DNA of 64,000 nucleotides from Deinococcales bacterium. GTDB taxonomy: Bacteria; Deinococcota; Deinococci; Deinococcales; JAAFIG01. How positions within the stretch are numbered: the first letter of the stretch is position 1; the number at the start of each line of letters is the position of its first letter. The position numbers were made by a program, and so were the translations under genes. Below are positions 56,966 through 64,000 of this stretch, piece by piece. The notes beneath the pieces are model-generated. The model was not told the origin of the DNA and searched no databases. It worked only from the letters and a program-made list of their open reading frames with translations. Location: assembly GCA_013298595.1 (NCBI GenBank), contig JAAFIG010000012.1, positions 60,967 to 124,966 on the forward strand, written 5' to 3'.

Positions 56966-56971
56966 TATAGT
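56966..56971 (+). promoter_or_regulatory. -10 box of a leaderless promoter (HD-GYP gene)
   Basis: TATAGT, 7 nt before ATG 56979, no Shine-Dalgarno sequence. Confidence 0.55.
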
Positions 56972-56978
56972 AATTCTC

Positions 56979-58052
56979 ATGACAGGAAGTTTTCGATTGC
57001 ACTTAGCAAACCGATTTTTCGGTGTGCGGCGCAATCACATACCAATTATTATTGGCTTAGCCCTGTTAGGGATTGGTTTAGCCTTTGTGGTCTATGTCAG
57101 TGGTGGTACAAAATATGTGTACGTGCAACTGATGTACTTACCCATTATTCTCACTGGTTTAGCATACAGCTGGCGCGGCGGTTTAATTGCAGGTGTGATT
57201 GCAGGTGTGCTAATGGGTCCTTTTATGCCACTCGAGGTTGCTATTGCTTTGCCACAACCAACCGAGGCATGGCTGATTCGCTTGGTCTTCTTCAGCATTA
57301 ATGGAGTAATTTCTGGCACAGTCGCAGGTTTGATGCGTTACCGCATTCGCATTCTCGAGAAACTCAACGATGAAGTGGCACTCACTTACGGACGAACCCT
57401 GCGTGCCTTGGTGGTTTTAATTGGTGAACGCGACGACGAAACCGCCGACCACAGCGAACGAGTTGCCTATAACGCTGTTAAAATCGGTGAAGCATTAGAA
57501 CTTAGCCCTGTTCGACTCGAGGTGCTGTACTGGGCAGCTTTACTTCACGACCTTGGCAAAATCGGTATCAAAGAAGCCATTCTCAATAAACCAGGAGCTT
57601 TAACCTCCGAGGAACGACTCGAGATGCAACGCCATGTCGAAATTGGTTATCGTGTGATTGTCAATGCCAGCGAAGATTTTGCGCCGATAGCCGAAGTGGT
57701 TGCAGCCCATCATGAACGCTTTGATGGCAATGGTTACCCAAATCGCTTAGTTGCCGATGCAATTCCCATCGAAGCTAGAATTGTCAGTGTGGTAGATGTT
57801 TTTGAAGCCCTTGTTTCGAGACGACCGTACCATGAAGCCATCAGTGTGCAAGATGCTTTAACCATGATTCGCAACGAGCGCGACAAACAATTTGACGCTC
57901 GAGTGGTTGATCGTTTTACCAGTCTGCTTGGTCAGGGCGAATTACTGACTCACGAGGATGCACATTTATTGCAACGCATTCGTGAGCGTTATCATGGTGG
58001 TGGTTTATTTGTCGAAAAATTTCGTTCAGCCCAAAGCCAGGATTTAGCCTAA
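56979..58052 (+). CDS. Membrane HD-GYP domain protein (cyclic di-GMP phosphodiesterase)
   Basis: 357 residues. An N-terminal membrane domain with about four helices (residues 20-120) is followed by a short coil (~122-140) and an HD-GYP domain. Motifs: HSERVA near 158, catalytic HD at 190-191 (LLHDLGKIGIKEAILNKPG), HHERFDGNGYP at 244-254 and ARIVSVVDVFEAL near 267. Hydrolyses cyclic di-GMP or a related signal nucleotide, controlling surface attachment or motility in other bacteria. All catalytic residues appear intact. The membrane part is probably a sensor of unknown ligand. It ends 1 bp before the convergent permease gene. Confidence 0.92.
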   Translation: MTGSFRLHLANRFFGVRRNHIPIIIGLALLGIGLAFVVYVSGGTKYVYVQLMYLPIILTGLAYSWRGGLIAGVIAGVLMGPFMPLEVAIALPQPTEAWLIRLVFFSINGVISGTVAGLMRYRIRILEKLNDEVALTYGRTLRALVVLIGERDDETADHSERVAYNAVKIGEALELSPVRLEVLYWAALLHDLGKIGIKEAILNKPGALTSEERLEMQRHVEIGYRVIVNASEDFAPIAEVVAAHHERFDGNGYPNRLVADAIPIEARIVSVVDVFEALVSRRPYHEAISVQDALTMIRNERDKQFDARVVDRFTSLLGQGELLTHEDAHLLQRIRERYHGGGLFVEKFRSAQSQDLA

Positions 58053-58053
58053 A

Positions 58054-58914
58054 TTATTTGGTGTTACGTGGATCGAGTGCGTCGCGCAAGCCATCGCCTA
58101 GCAAATTAAACGACAACACTGCCAGTAAAATCGCAATCGCAGGTGCAGAACTTGCCCACGGCGCTTCGGAAATAAAGTTACGTGTTTCGGAAACCATTGC
58201 ACCCCATTCCGGTGTTGGCGGTTGCGCCCCAAACCCAATAAACGATAAACCAGCGGCGGTCAAAATGGCTTGTCCAACATCAAAACTGGCTTGAATCAAC
58301 ACAGGTGTTAAGGTATTTGGCAAAACATGACGCAAAGCAATACTGACTGGCGATGTGCCAATGGCTCGAGCTGCTTCAACAAATTCTCGTTCGCGTAATG
58401 CCATGGCTTCAGCACGCACTAACCGCGCATAACTGGGCCAACTAACCACTGCCACAGCAATAATTGTATTGGTTAAACTCGGTCCAAGCGCCGCCGCGAT
58501 TGCCATTGCCAGAATTAAACTTGGGAAAGCAAAGAAGATATCGGTTATTCGCATCAAAACGTTATCCCAAACCCCACCAAACGTTCCTGCTAACAACCCA
58601 ATCAGCACACCAACACCCACCGAAATCAGGGTCACAACGACACCCACTTGCAACGACAATGCTGCGCCATGAGCCACTCGTCCCCAAACACTGCGACCAA
58701 GTTGATCTGTACCCAGTAGATGTTGACTCGAGGGCGGTTGTAAACGCTGCGCTAAATCTTGCACAATTGGGTCTGGCGAAATCACTCGAGCCAACACAGC
58801 CACCAGCACCAACAGCAACAATAAGATCACACCAATGATTGAAGCCGGATTACGCCAAAAGCGTTTAGATGCTTTAGAAGCTTGTTTTTTAGCTGGTTGA
58901 GCAACGTTAAGCAT
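58054..58914 (-). CDS. Peptide-type ABC transporter permease, DppC/OppC family
   Basis: 286 residues, inner membrane. First helix at ~25-47, then the periplasmic HLLGTDQLGRSVWGR segment typical of DppC, five further helices, coupling loop LREREFVEAARAIGTSPVSI near 165 and C-terminal FIGFGAQPPTPEWGAMV. Start overlaps the DppB-type gene by 8 bp, with AAGGA upstream. Last gene of a four-gene operon with two binding proteins. No ATPase gene in the window. Confidence 0.94.
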   Translation of the reverse strand: MLNVAQPAKKQASKASKRFWRNPASIIGVILLLLLVLVAVLARVISPDPIVQDLAQRLQPPSSQHLLGTDQLGRSVWGRVAHGAALSLQVGVVVTLISVGVGVLIGLLAGTFGGVWDNVLMRITDIFFAFPSLILAMAIAAALGPSLTNTIIAVAVVSWPSYARLVRAEAMALREREFVEAARAIGTSPVSIALRHVLPNTLTPVLIQASFDVGQAILTAAGLSFIGFGAQPPTPEWGAMVSETRNFISEAPWASSAPAIAILLAVLSFNLLGDGLRDALDPRNTK

Positions 58915-59914
58915 AGGTGATCCTTGGGTCGAACAATGCGTATAACAAATCTGTAAACAAATTAATTAATGAATATGCCATGCCAGCCAACAGTGTCACA
59001 CCCATAACCGCAGGAAAATCCAAGCTAATAGCAGCATCGGTGGTGTAACGCCCAATACCAGGCCAACTAAAAATGGTTTCTGTTAAAACTGCGCCAGATA
59101 ACAAACCACCCAGCACACCACCGAGTACAGTGAGCACAGGTAAAAAAGCATTTCGCAAAGCATGTTTAATCACCACTCGAGTCTCGGCAACACCTTTAGA
59201 ACGGGCTGTGCGAATAAAGTCTTGGCTCAGTGTCTCGAGCATGGCTGCACGAGTCATACGAGCAAGTAATGCCGAACTAAACGCACCTAGCACAAAAGCA
59301 GGCAAAATTATGTGCATTAAACTATCACCAAGCACTTGCCAATCCCCAGCAAATAACGCATCCAAGCCAACAAATCCAGTCACTCGAGGTGGTGCAATCA
59401 AATACGCATCTAGCCTGCCAGGACCTGGGAGTAAACGCAATTTATTATGTAAAAACTCGAGTAGTAAAATGGCTAACCAGTAAATTGGGGTGGCTCCGCC
59501 AAGTAACGCAAGTAACCGCACAATCACATCAGGGGCTTTATTTTGGTTTAAAGCCGCCAGAATCCCAGCGGGAATACCCAGCAATGCTGCTATCAATAAA
59601 GCCGTAGCAGACAGCTCGAGTGTACCTGGGAAGAAATCTCGTAAGTCATCGAGGATTGGGCGACCTGTGCGTAAACTAGTGCCTAAATCACCTTGGAGCA
59701 AACGCCCGATATAGGTAAAGTACTGCACATACACAGGTTGGTCTAACCCATTTTTAACACGGAAATTCGCAATCATTTCGTCAGTAGCTTTATCACCAAG
59801 GGCTGCCAGTGCAGGATCGCCTGGAACAACTTGTGAGATAAAAAAGGTTGCTAAGGAAACACCCCAAACAACAAATAGCACAAAAAATAATCTTCTAATG
59901 GTGTAGTTCAGCAT
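58907..59914 (-). CDS. Peptide-type ABC transporter permease, DppB/OppB family
   Basis: 335 residues, inner membrane. N-terminus MLNYTIRRLFFVLFVVWGVSLATFF is typical. QVVPGDPALAALGDKATDE follows in the periplasmic loop; coupling loop LETLSQDFIRTARSKGVAET near 225; VETIFSWPGIG-type text (TETIFSWPGIGRYT) near the end. Paired with the DppC-type product. Ribosome site weak (AAAGAGACG). Confidence 0.94.
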   Translation of the reverse strand: MLNYTIRRLFFVLFVVWGVSLATFFISQVVPGDPALAALGDKATDEMIANFRVKNGLDQPVYVQYFTYIGRLLQGDLGTSLRTGRPILDDLRDFFPGTLELSATALLIAALLGIPAGILAALNQNKAPDVIVRLLALLGGATPIYWLAILLLEFLHNKLRLLPGPGRLDAYLIAPPRVTGFVGLDALFAGDWQVLGDSLMHIILPAFVLGAFSSALLARMTRAAMLETLSQDFIRTARSKGVAETRVVIKHALRNAFLPVLTVLGGVLGGLLSGAVLTETIFSWPGIGRYTTDAAISLDFPAVMGVTLLAGMAYSLINLFTDLLYALFDPRITYA

Positions 59915-59982
59915 TTTGTCGTCTCTTTTTCTTGGTCAAATAACTGGGGTTTTATGCAAAACACTGTGTATTTTATAAATCA

Positions 59983-60005
59983 GGGAGCGCACGAAATGCG
60001 CTCCC
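59983..60005 (-). promoter_or_regulatory. Stem-loop between binding-protein and permease genes
   Basis: GGGAGCGCA and TGCGCTCCC form a 9-bp stem with a 5-nt loop directly after the binding-protein gene. No T-run follows on the minus strand, so it is likelier an mRNA-stability or partial-termination element. Its position parallels the stem-loop at 36118-36160. Confidence 0.6.
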
Positions 60006-60018
60006 CAGACTAAAATAT

Positions 60019-61587
60019 TTACTTAGAAATCTTTTCAAAACGCACTTGCCCTTGGGCATTACGCAAGTAACTCTTGACACCTGCTGACAAGGTTACTGGC
60101 ACTTTTGGTTGGTATAAAATTGCAAATGGACCTTCCTCGAGTTGTAATTCTGTTAGTTGCTTATACAGAGCGGCTCGCTTGGTTGCATTGGTCTCGAGCG
60201 CAGCTTGTTGCGCCAATTTAGAAGCCGTTGGATTATTCCATGCATTGCGCCATGCTAAGCTTTTGGCACCATAATCTGACATTGGTGTTGCATTACCATC
60301 CGGATCTGGAAAATCCGGACTCCAACCAACTAGAACCATTTGGGCTTTCTGAGCGCGGTAAATACCGAGTAATTCGGATTGCACGATTTGTTTGATATTG
60401 GCTTTTAAACCAATTTTAGCAAGGTCAGATTGGATTTTCGCGGCTAAATCCGAGCAAGGTACACCCGCAGCACAAGAACCTTGTGGAACTAGCATTTCAA
60501 ATTCAAAACCATTGGGTTTACCAGCCGAAGCCAACAATGCCTTAGCTTTTTCTGGATTAACACTGTATGGCGTGGCTGCATTAAAGCCAAACAAACCTGC
60601 TGGAATAATGGTTTGCACTTTGCGTGCATTACCACCAGCCAGCACATTGACCATACTATCTTGGTCGAGTGCCCAACGCACAGCTTGGCGCACCTTGGCA
60701 TCCTCAAATGGGCTACCTGCCCCTGTATTCATACCGAGGTACTGTAAACGCAGAGAATCGGCTTTGTACACATTAAATTTACTATCAGCCGCTTTTTGTT
60801 TGACCATATCAGGTGTTAAATTCTCGGCAATATCAATTTCATTACTCTCGAGCGCGATTTTTTGGGTGTTGGCTTCTTTCATTTCACGCAAAATAATGCG
60901 GCTCAGTTTAGGCAGCAATCTCGAGTTCGGGTTGGCATCGAGTACCACTTGCTGGTTTTGATCCCAGCGGTTAAGCACATACGGTCCTGAACCCGCCGAG
61001 TTACGTTTTAACCAAGCCGAACCATAATCGTTATTGACTGCTTTGGCTTTGACAACAACGCTATCCACAATACCGCCAATGTTGAAGGTCAGTAAATTGA
61101 GGAAAGCTGCTGGACTAGCCGTTTTAGGCAAAGTAACTTCGACTGTACTTTTGTTAATGGCTTTGGTGCTACCAATTTTGATATTTGCCACTTCATCAAA
61201 CAAAAACGAACCGTTGCCTTTTAAAGCAATGGCTCGGTCAAAGGTATAAACAACATCATCGGCAGTTACAGGGTTACCAGAAGAAAATTTTTGATTCCGC
61301 AAAGTAAACGTGATTTTCCAAGCGTCGCCTGCGTCTTTGGTTGTCCAACGAGTGGCAATACTGGGTTTAAGCGTACTTAAATCTTCACCTTCAAACTTAA
61401 CCAGCGTCTCGTAGAGGTTATCGGTAATTAAACCACCCGAGAATTCATAACTAATACCAGGATCTAAAGAAATGAGATCGGAGAAATCTCCACCATACAC
61501 CAAAGTACTCGAGCGTGAATTTTGTGCCACACCCACTGCGAGTAAGCCAATGCCTAAGATAACAACTGCGCCTATCTGTTTTCGCAT
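60019..61587 (-). CDS. ABC transporter substrate-binding protein, family 5 (second copy)
   Basis: 522 residues with a signal peptide (MRKQIGAVVILGIGLLAVGV, cleavage near VAQ). Peptide/nickel/opine-type binding protein: LDPGISYEFSGGLITDNLYETLVKFEG at the start, VTADDVVYTFDRAI around 100 and DFPDPDGNATPMSDYGA near 430. No lipobox. It is highly similar throughout to the protein encoded just upstream, so the two arose by tandem duplication. AGGAGAGG lies before the ATG. Probably delivers short peptides to the DppBC-type permeases downstream. Confidence 0.93.
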   Translation of the reverse strand: MRKQIGAVVILGIGLLAVGVAQNSRSSTLVYGGDFSDLISLDPGISYEFSGGLITDNLYETLVKFEGEDLSTLKPSIATRWTTKDAGDAWKITFTLRNQKFSSGNPVTADDVVYTFDRAIALKGNGSFLFDEVANIKIGSTKAINKSTVEVTLPKTASPAAFLNLLTFNIGGIVDSVVVKAKAVNNDYGSAWLKRNSAGSGPYVLNRWDQNQQVVLDANPNSRLLPKLSRIILREMKEANTQKIALESNEIDIAENLTPDMVKQKAADSKFNVYKADSLRLQYLGMNTGAGSPFEDAKVRQAVRWALDQDSMVNVLAGGNARKVQTIIPAGLFGFNAATPYSVNPEKAKALLASAGKPNGFEFEMLVPQGSCAAGVPCSDLAAKIQSDLAKIGLKANIKQIVQSELLGIYRAQKAQMVLVGWSPDFPDPDGNATPMSDYGAKSLAWRNAWNNPTASKLAQQAALETNATKRAALYKQLTELQLEEGPFAILYQPKVPVTLSAGVKSYLRNAQGQVRFEKISK

Positions 61588-61645
61588 ACACCTCTCCTTT
61601 TTGAATCTTTTTTAGTGTACGCCATTTTGCCCGAACCTTGCATGG

Positions 61646-61676
61646 CACTCGAGGCGAACCCAGCTCGCCTCGAGTG
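61646..61676 (-). promoter_or_regulatory. 12-bp stem-loop between the tandem binding-protein genes
   Basis: CACTCGAGGCGA and TCGCCTCGAGTG with a 7-nt loop. Each arm contains a CTCGAG. No T-run on the minus strand, so its effect is probably on transcript stability or partial termination rather than a complete stop. Confidence 0.6.
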
Positions 61677-61687
61677 AACAAGTGGTA

Positions 61688-63262
61688 TTACTTAGAAATT
61701 TTCTCAAAACGAACTTGGTTTTGTGCATTTCGCACATAACCTTTAACAGTTTTAGCAAGGGTTACAGAAACGGTTGGTTGGAATAAAATCGCAAATGGTC
61801 CATCCTCAAGTTGCAGTTCTGTTAGTTGCTTATACAAAGCAGCCCGTTTGGTTGGGTTTGGCTCGAGGGCTGCTTGTTGAGCGAGTTTACCAGCCGTTGG
61901 GTTATTCCAAACATTGCGCCAAGCTAAGCTTTTGGCAGCAAAATCTGACATGGGTGTTGCGTTCCCATCCGGATCCGGAAAATCCGGACTCCAATCAACT
62001 AAGACCATAGTGGCTTTCTGAGCGCGATAAAGCGGGTACAGTTCGGAGTCCACCAATTGTTTAACGTTGGCTTTTAAACCAATTTTGGCAAGGTCTGATT
62101 GGATTTTTGCAGCTAAATCGGCACAAGGAATACCGGCTAAGCAAGCACCTTGCGGGGTTAACATATCAAATTCAAAACCCGCTTCTTTACCAGCAGCTTT
62201 TAATAATTCCTTGGCTTTTTCTGGGTTTAATGTATATGGTGTAGCTGCATTAAAACCAAATAAACCGGCTGGTATAATGGTTTGCACTTTACGGGCATTA
62301 CCACCCGCTAAGCTTTTAATAATGCCATCTTGGTCAAGTGCATAACGCACAGCCTGACGAACTCGAGCATCCTTAAATGGGCTAGTATCGCTAACGTTCA
62401 TACCGAGGTACTGCAAATTTAAAGAATCGGCTTTGTAGACACTAAAATTAGCATCTGTGGCTTTGACCTTAACCATATCTGGGGTTAAGTTATCGGCAAT
62501 ATCAATTTCATTACTCTCGAGGGCGATTTTTTGGGTGTTGGCTTCTTTCATTTCACGCAAGATCACACGAGTCAGTACAGATTTGATTCTCGAGTTGCGA
62601 TTCACGTCCAGTACCACAGCTTGGTTTTGATCCCAACGGCTAACCACAAAGGGTCCTGAACCAGCCGAATTACGTTTTAACCAAGCTGCACCATAATCGT
62701 TGTTGACAACATTGGCTTTAACAACGGCACTATCTACAATACCGCCAATGTTAAAAGTTAAAAGGTTGAGGAAAGCTGCTGGACTGGCTGTTTTAGGTAA
62801 CAACACTTCGACAGTATTTTTATTGATGGCTTTGGTACTGCCCACTTTCATATTGGCAACACTGGTAAACAAAAACGAACCAGGTCCTTTCATTGCAATT
62901 GCTCGGTCAAATGTATAAACAACATCATCGGCGGTCAGTGCATTGCCCGAAGCAAATTTCTGGGAACGCAAAGTAAATGTGACTTTCCACATATCGCCCA
63001 TGTCTTTGGTTGTCCAACGGGTGGCAATACTGGGTTTGAGGGTAGATAAATCTGTACCTTCAAACTTCACAAGGGTTTCGTAGACATTATTGGTGACCAT
63101 GCTACCAGCGTATTCGTAGCTCATACCTGGGTCTATGGTAATTAAACCTGACCAATCGCCACCATAAATCAAAGTACTCGAGCGAGAATCCTGAGCGGTC
63201 ACACCGACCACCAGTAAACCCATACTAAGCAGCGTTGCCGCTGCGCCTAAACGTTTTTTCAT
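61688..63262 (-). CDS. ABC transporter substrate-binding protein, family 5 (first copy)
   Basis: 524 residues, signal peptide MKKRLGAAATLLSMGLLVVG with cleavage near VTA. Same family and layout as the following gene; differences cluster in short stretches such as SDTSPFKDARVRQAVRYALDQDG, which may tune ligand choice. First gene of the four-gene operon (two binding proteins, DppB, DppC). AAGGAG precedes the ATG. The 180 bp spacer upstream, shared with the divergent RpiR gene, holds TTGCAA repeats that may be the operator. Confidence 0.93.
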   Translation of the reverse strand: MKKRLGAAATLLSMGLLVVGVTAQDSRSSTLIYGGDWSGLITIDPGMSYEYAGSMVTNNVYETLVKFEGTDLSTLKPSIATRWTTKDMGDMWKVTFTLRSQKFASGNALTADDVVYTFDRAIAMKGPGSFLFTSVANMKVGSTKAINKNTVEVLLPKTASPAAFLNLLTFNIGGIVDSAVVKANVVNNDYGAAWLKRNSAGSGPFVVSRWDQNQAVVLDVNRNSRIKSVLTRVILREMKEANTQKIALESNEIDIADNLTPDMVKVKATDANFSVYKADSLNLQYLGMNVSDTSPFKDARVRQAVRYALDQDGIIKSLAGGNARKVQTIIPAGLFGFNAATPYTLNPEKAKELLKAAGKEAGFEFDMLTPQGACLAGIPCADLAAKIQSDLAKIGLKANVKQLVDSELYPLYRAQKATMVLVDWSPDFPDPDGNATPMSDFAAKSLAWRNVWNNPTAGKLAQQAALEPNPTKRAALYKQLTELQLEDGPFAILFQPTVSVTLAKTVKGYVRNAQNQVRFEKISK

Positions 63263-63372
63263 AGGTACTCCTTGAAGAATTATGGAATATCAAAACCGAT
63301 CTGGCGAATCAATTGATTGCCAGTGTCTTGACTTGCTCTTCGCAATTTATCTTGCTAAGTTAGCCTAGCAGT

Positions 63373-63398
63373 TTGCAAAAATTATTGCAAGCTTGCAA
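63373..63398. promoter_or_regulatory. TTGCAA repeats, candidate operator between RpiR and peptide-transport genes
   Basis: TTGCAA at 63373-63378 and a perfect 14-bp palindrome TTGCAAGCTTGCAA at 63385-63398, spaced 12 bp start to start. Located in the divergent spacer, as expected for autoregulation by the RpiR-type protein and control of the transporter. No clear -35/-10 pair could be assigned in 63263-63442. Confidence 0.45.
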
Positions 63399-63442
63399 CC
63401 ACAAAAACCCGTAAAATATCGCTACTCGAGAATGGAAAACCC

Positions 63443-64000
63443 ATGAACTTACGCGAACGAATAGACCACAACACCACCGATTTTTCACCATCGGACACAC
63501 AGATCGCCACGTACCTACTGGCACATCTCGAAGAAGCCGTACTCTTTAGTGGCGCAGAACTTGCCACACAACTCGAAACCAGCGCCTCGAGCATCACCCG
63601 ATTTGCCCAACGCCTTGGCTTTGAAGGTTACCCAGATTTACGCCGCGAACTACGCCGCGAACTCCGTGAACAACAAGCCCCCAGCGTACCTGACACCAAA
63701 GAAGGTGTTTTTGCCGAGTACTGGGCACGCGAAAAACAAAACTTAGAAGAACTCAGTCGCACTTCCAACGAATTACTCGAGCGGGTCTGCGAAACCCTTG
63801 CCACAGCCCCGCAAGTTTGGATACTCGGTTCGCGTTCCAATAAAGGACACGCCATCCTGACTCACGAACTCTTATCAGGCGTACGCCCACATGTGCACCT
63901 ACTCGAGCAAAACACCATGTTTAGCCCAGAAATACTGCTCGAGACACAAAAAAATGATGCCTTACTGGTTTTTTCAACCCGCCGCTATGCACGCTCAAGC
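63443..64000 (+). CDS. RpiR/MurR-family transcriptional regulator (3' end outside window)
   Basis: 186 codons to the window edge, no stop. Residues ~1-75 are the HTH_6 DNA-binding domain (FSPSDTQIATYLLAHLEEAVLFSGAELATQLETSASSITRFAQRLGFEGYPDLR). From ~125 the SIS sugar-phosphate isomerase-like domain begins (QVWILGSRSNKGHAILTHELL, LLVFSTRRYARSS). Such regulators respond to sugar phosphates or related ligands. The usual length is 270-290, so about a third is missing. Divergent from the peptide-transport operon, which it may control, perhaps sensing cell-wall sugars carried by peptides (inference). Confidence 0.88.
   Translation, partial: MNLRERIDHNTTDFSPSDTQIATYLLAHLEEAVLFSGAELATQLETSASSITRFAQRLGFEGYPDLRRELRRELREQQAPSVPDTKEGVFAEYWAREKQNLEELSRTSNELLERVCETLATAPQVWILGSRSNKGHAILTHELLSGVRPHVHLLEQNTMFSPEILLETQKNDALLVFSTRRYARSS

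Overview
The window looks like a chromosomal segment of a mid-GC member of the Deinococcus-Thermus group (Deinococcota). Supporting signs are a SpoVS-family gene in a non-sporulating context, huge secreted DUF11-repeat proteins, a PATAN (DUF4388-like) gene, a CIRCE-controlled groESL operon and a series of apparently leaderless promoters (TANNNT 5-7 nt before the start codon). The assignment is an inference; no rRNA is present. The most striking property at DNA level is that the palindrome CTCGAG is repeated many hundred-fold across genes and spacers, like HIP1 in cyanobacteria.

Layout. 1-20.6 kb: four consecutive minus-strand genes for secreted, repeat-rich surface proteins (DUF11, SdrD B-like, glycine-rich and propeller-like parts). 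The last of them exceeds 3,600 codons and runs off the left edge. 20.6-23.9 kb: tyrA with ACT domain, tRNA-Leu and tRNA-Met, spoVS-like gene, membrane zinc peptidase. 23.9-27.8 kb: GH42 beta-galactosidase, PatB/MalY-type C-S lyase, TetR regulator. 28-42.9 kb: a single plus-strand, largely translationally coupled run of twelve genes (P450, two serine beta-lactamase-fold hydrolases, M29 aminopeptidase, alpha/beta hydrolase, peptide-type ABC binding protein and two permeases, membrane protein, CocE/S15 hydrolase, acyl-CoA ligase, enoyl-CoA hydratase). It looks like an uptake and catabolic pathway for an unidentified acylated peptide or amide. 42.9-47.1 kb: HAMP protein, PATAN protein, tRNA-Pro, two membrane proteins, DsbA-like thioredoxin-fold protein. 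47.2-52.5 kb: a variant of the uncharacterised STM4011-STM4013 cassette (two radical SAM proteins, an alkaline-phosphatase-superfamily hydrolase) with an SMI1/KNR4 protein and a Rieske protein, facing a small protein plus an LRR/DUF6745 protein. 52.6-58 kb: groESL under CIRCE control, aminotransferase, phosphoesterase, HD-GYP protein. 58-63.3 kb: a second peptide ABC operon with two tandem binding proteins and two permeases. 63.4 kb to the end: start of an RpiR-type regulator.

Best candidates for undescribed biology are the STM401x/SMI1/Rieske/LRR-DUF6745 cluster, the P450-hydrolase-transporter operon and the CTCGAG iteration. All functions are read from sequence motifs only; no database search was possible.
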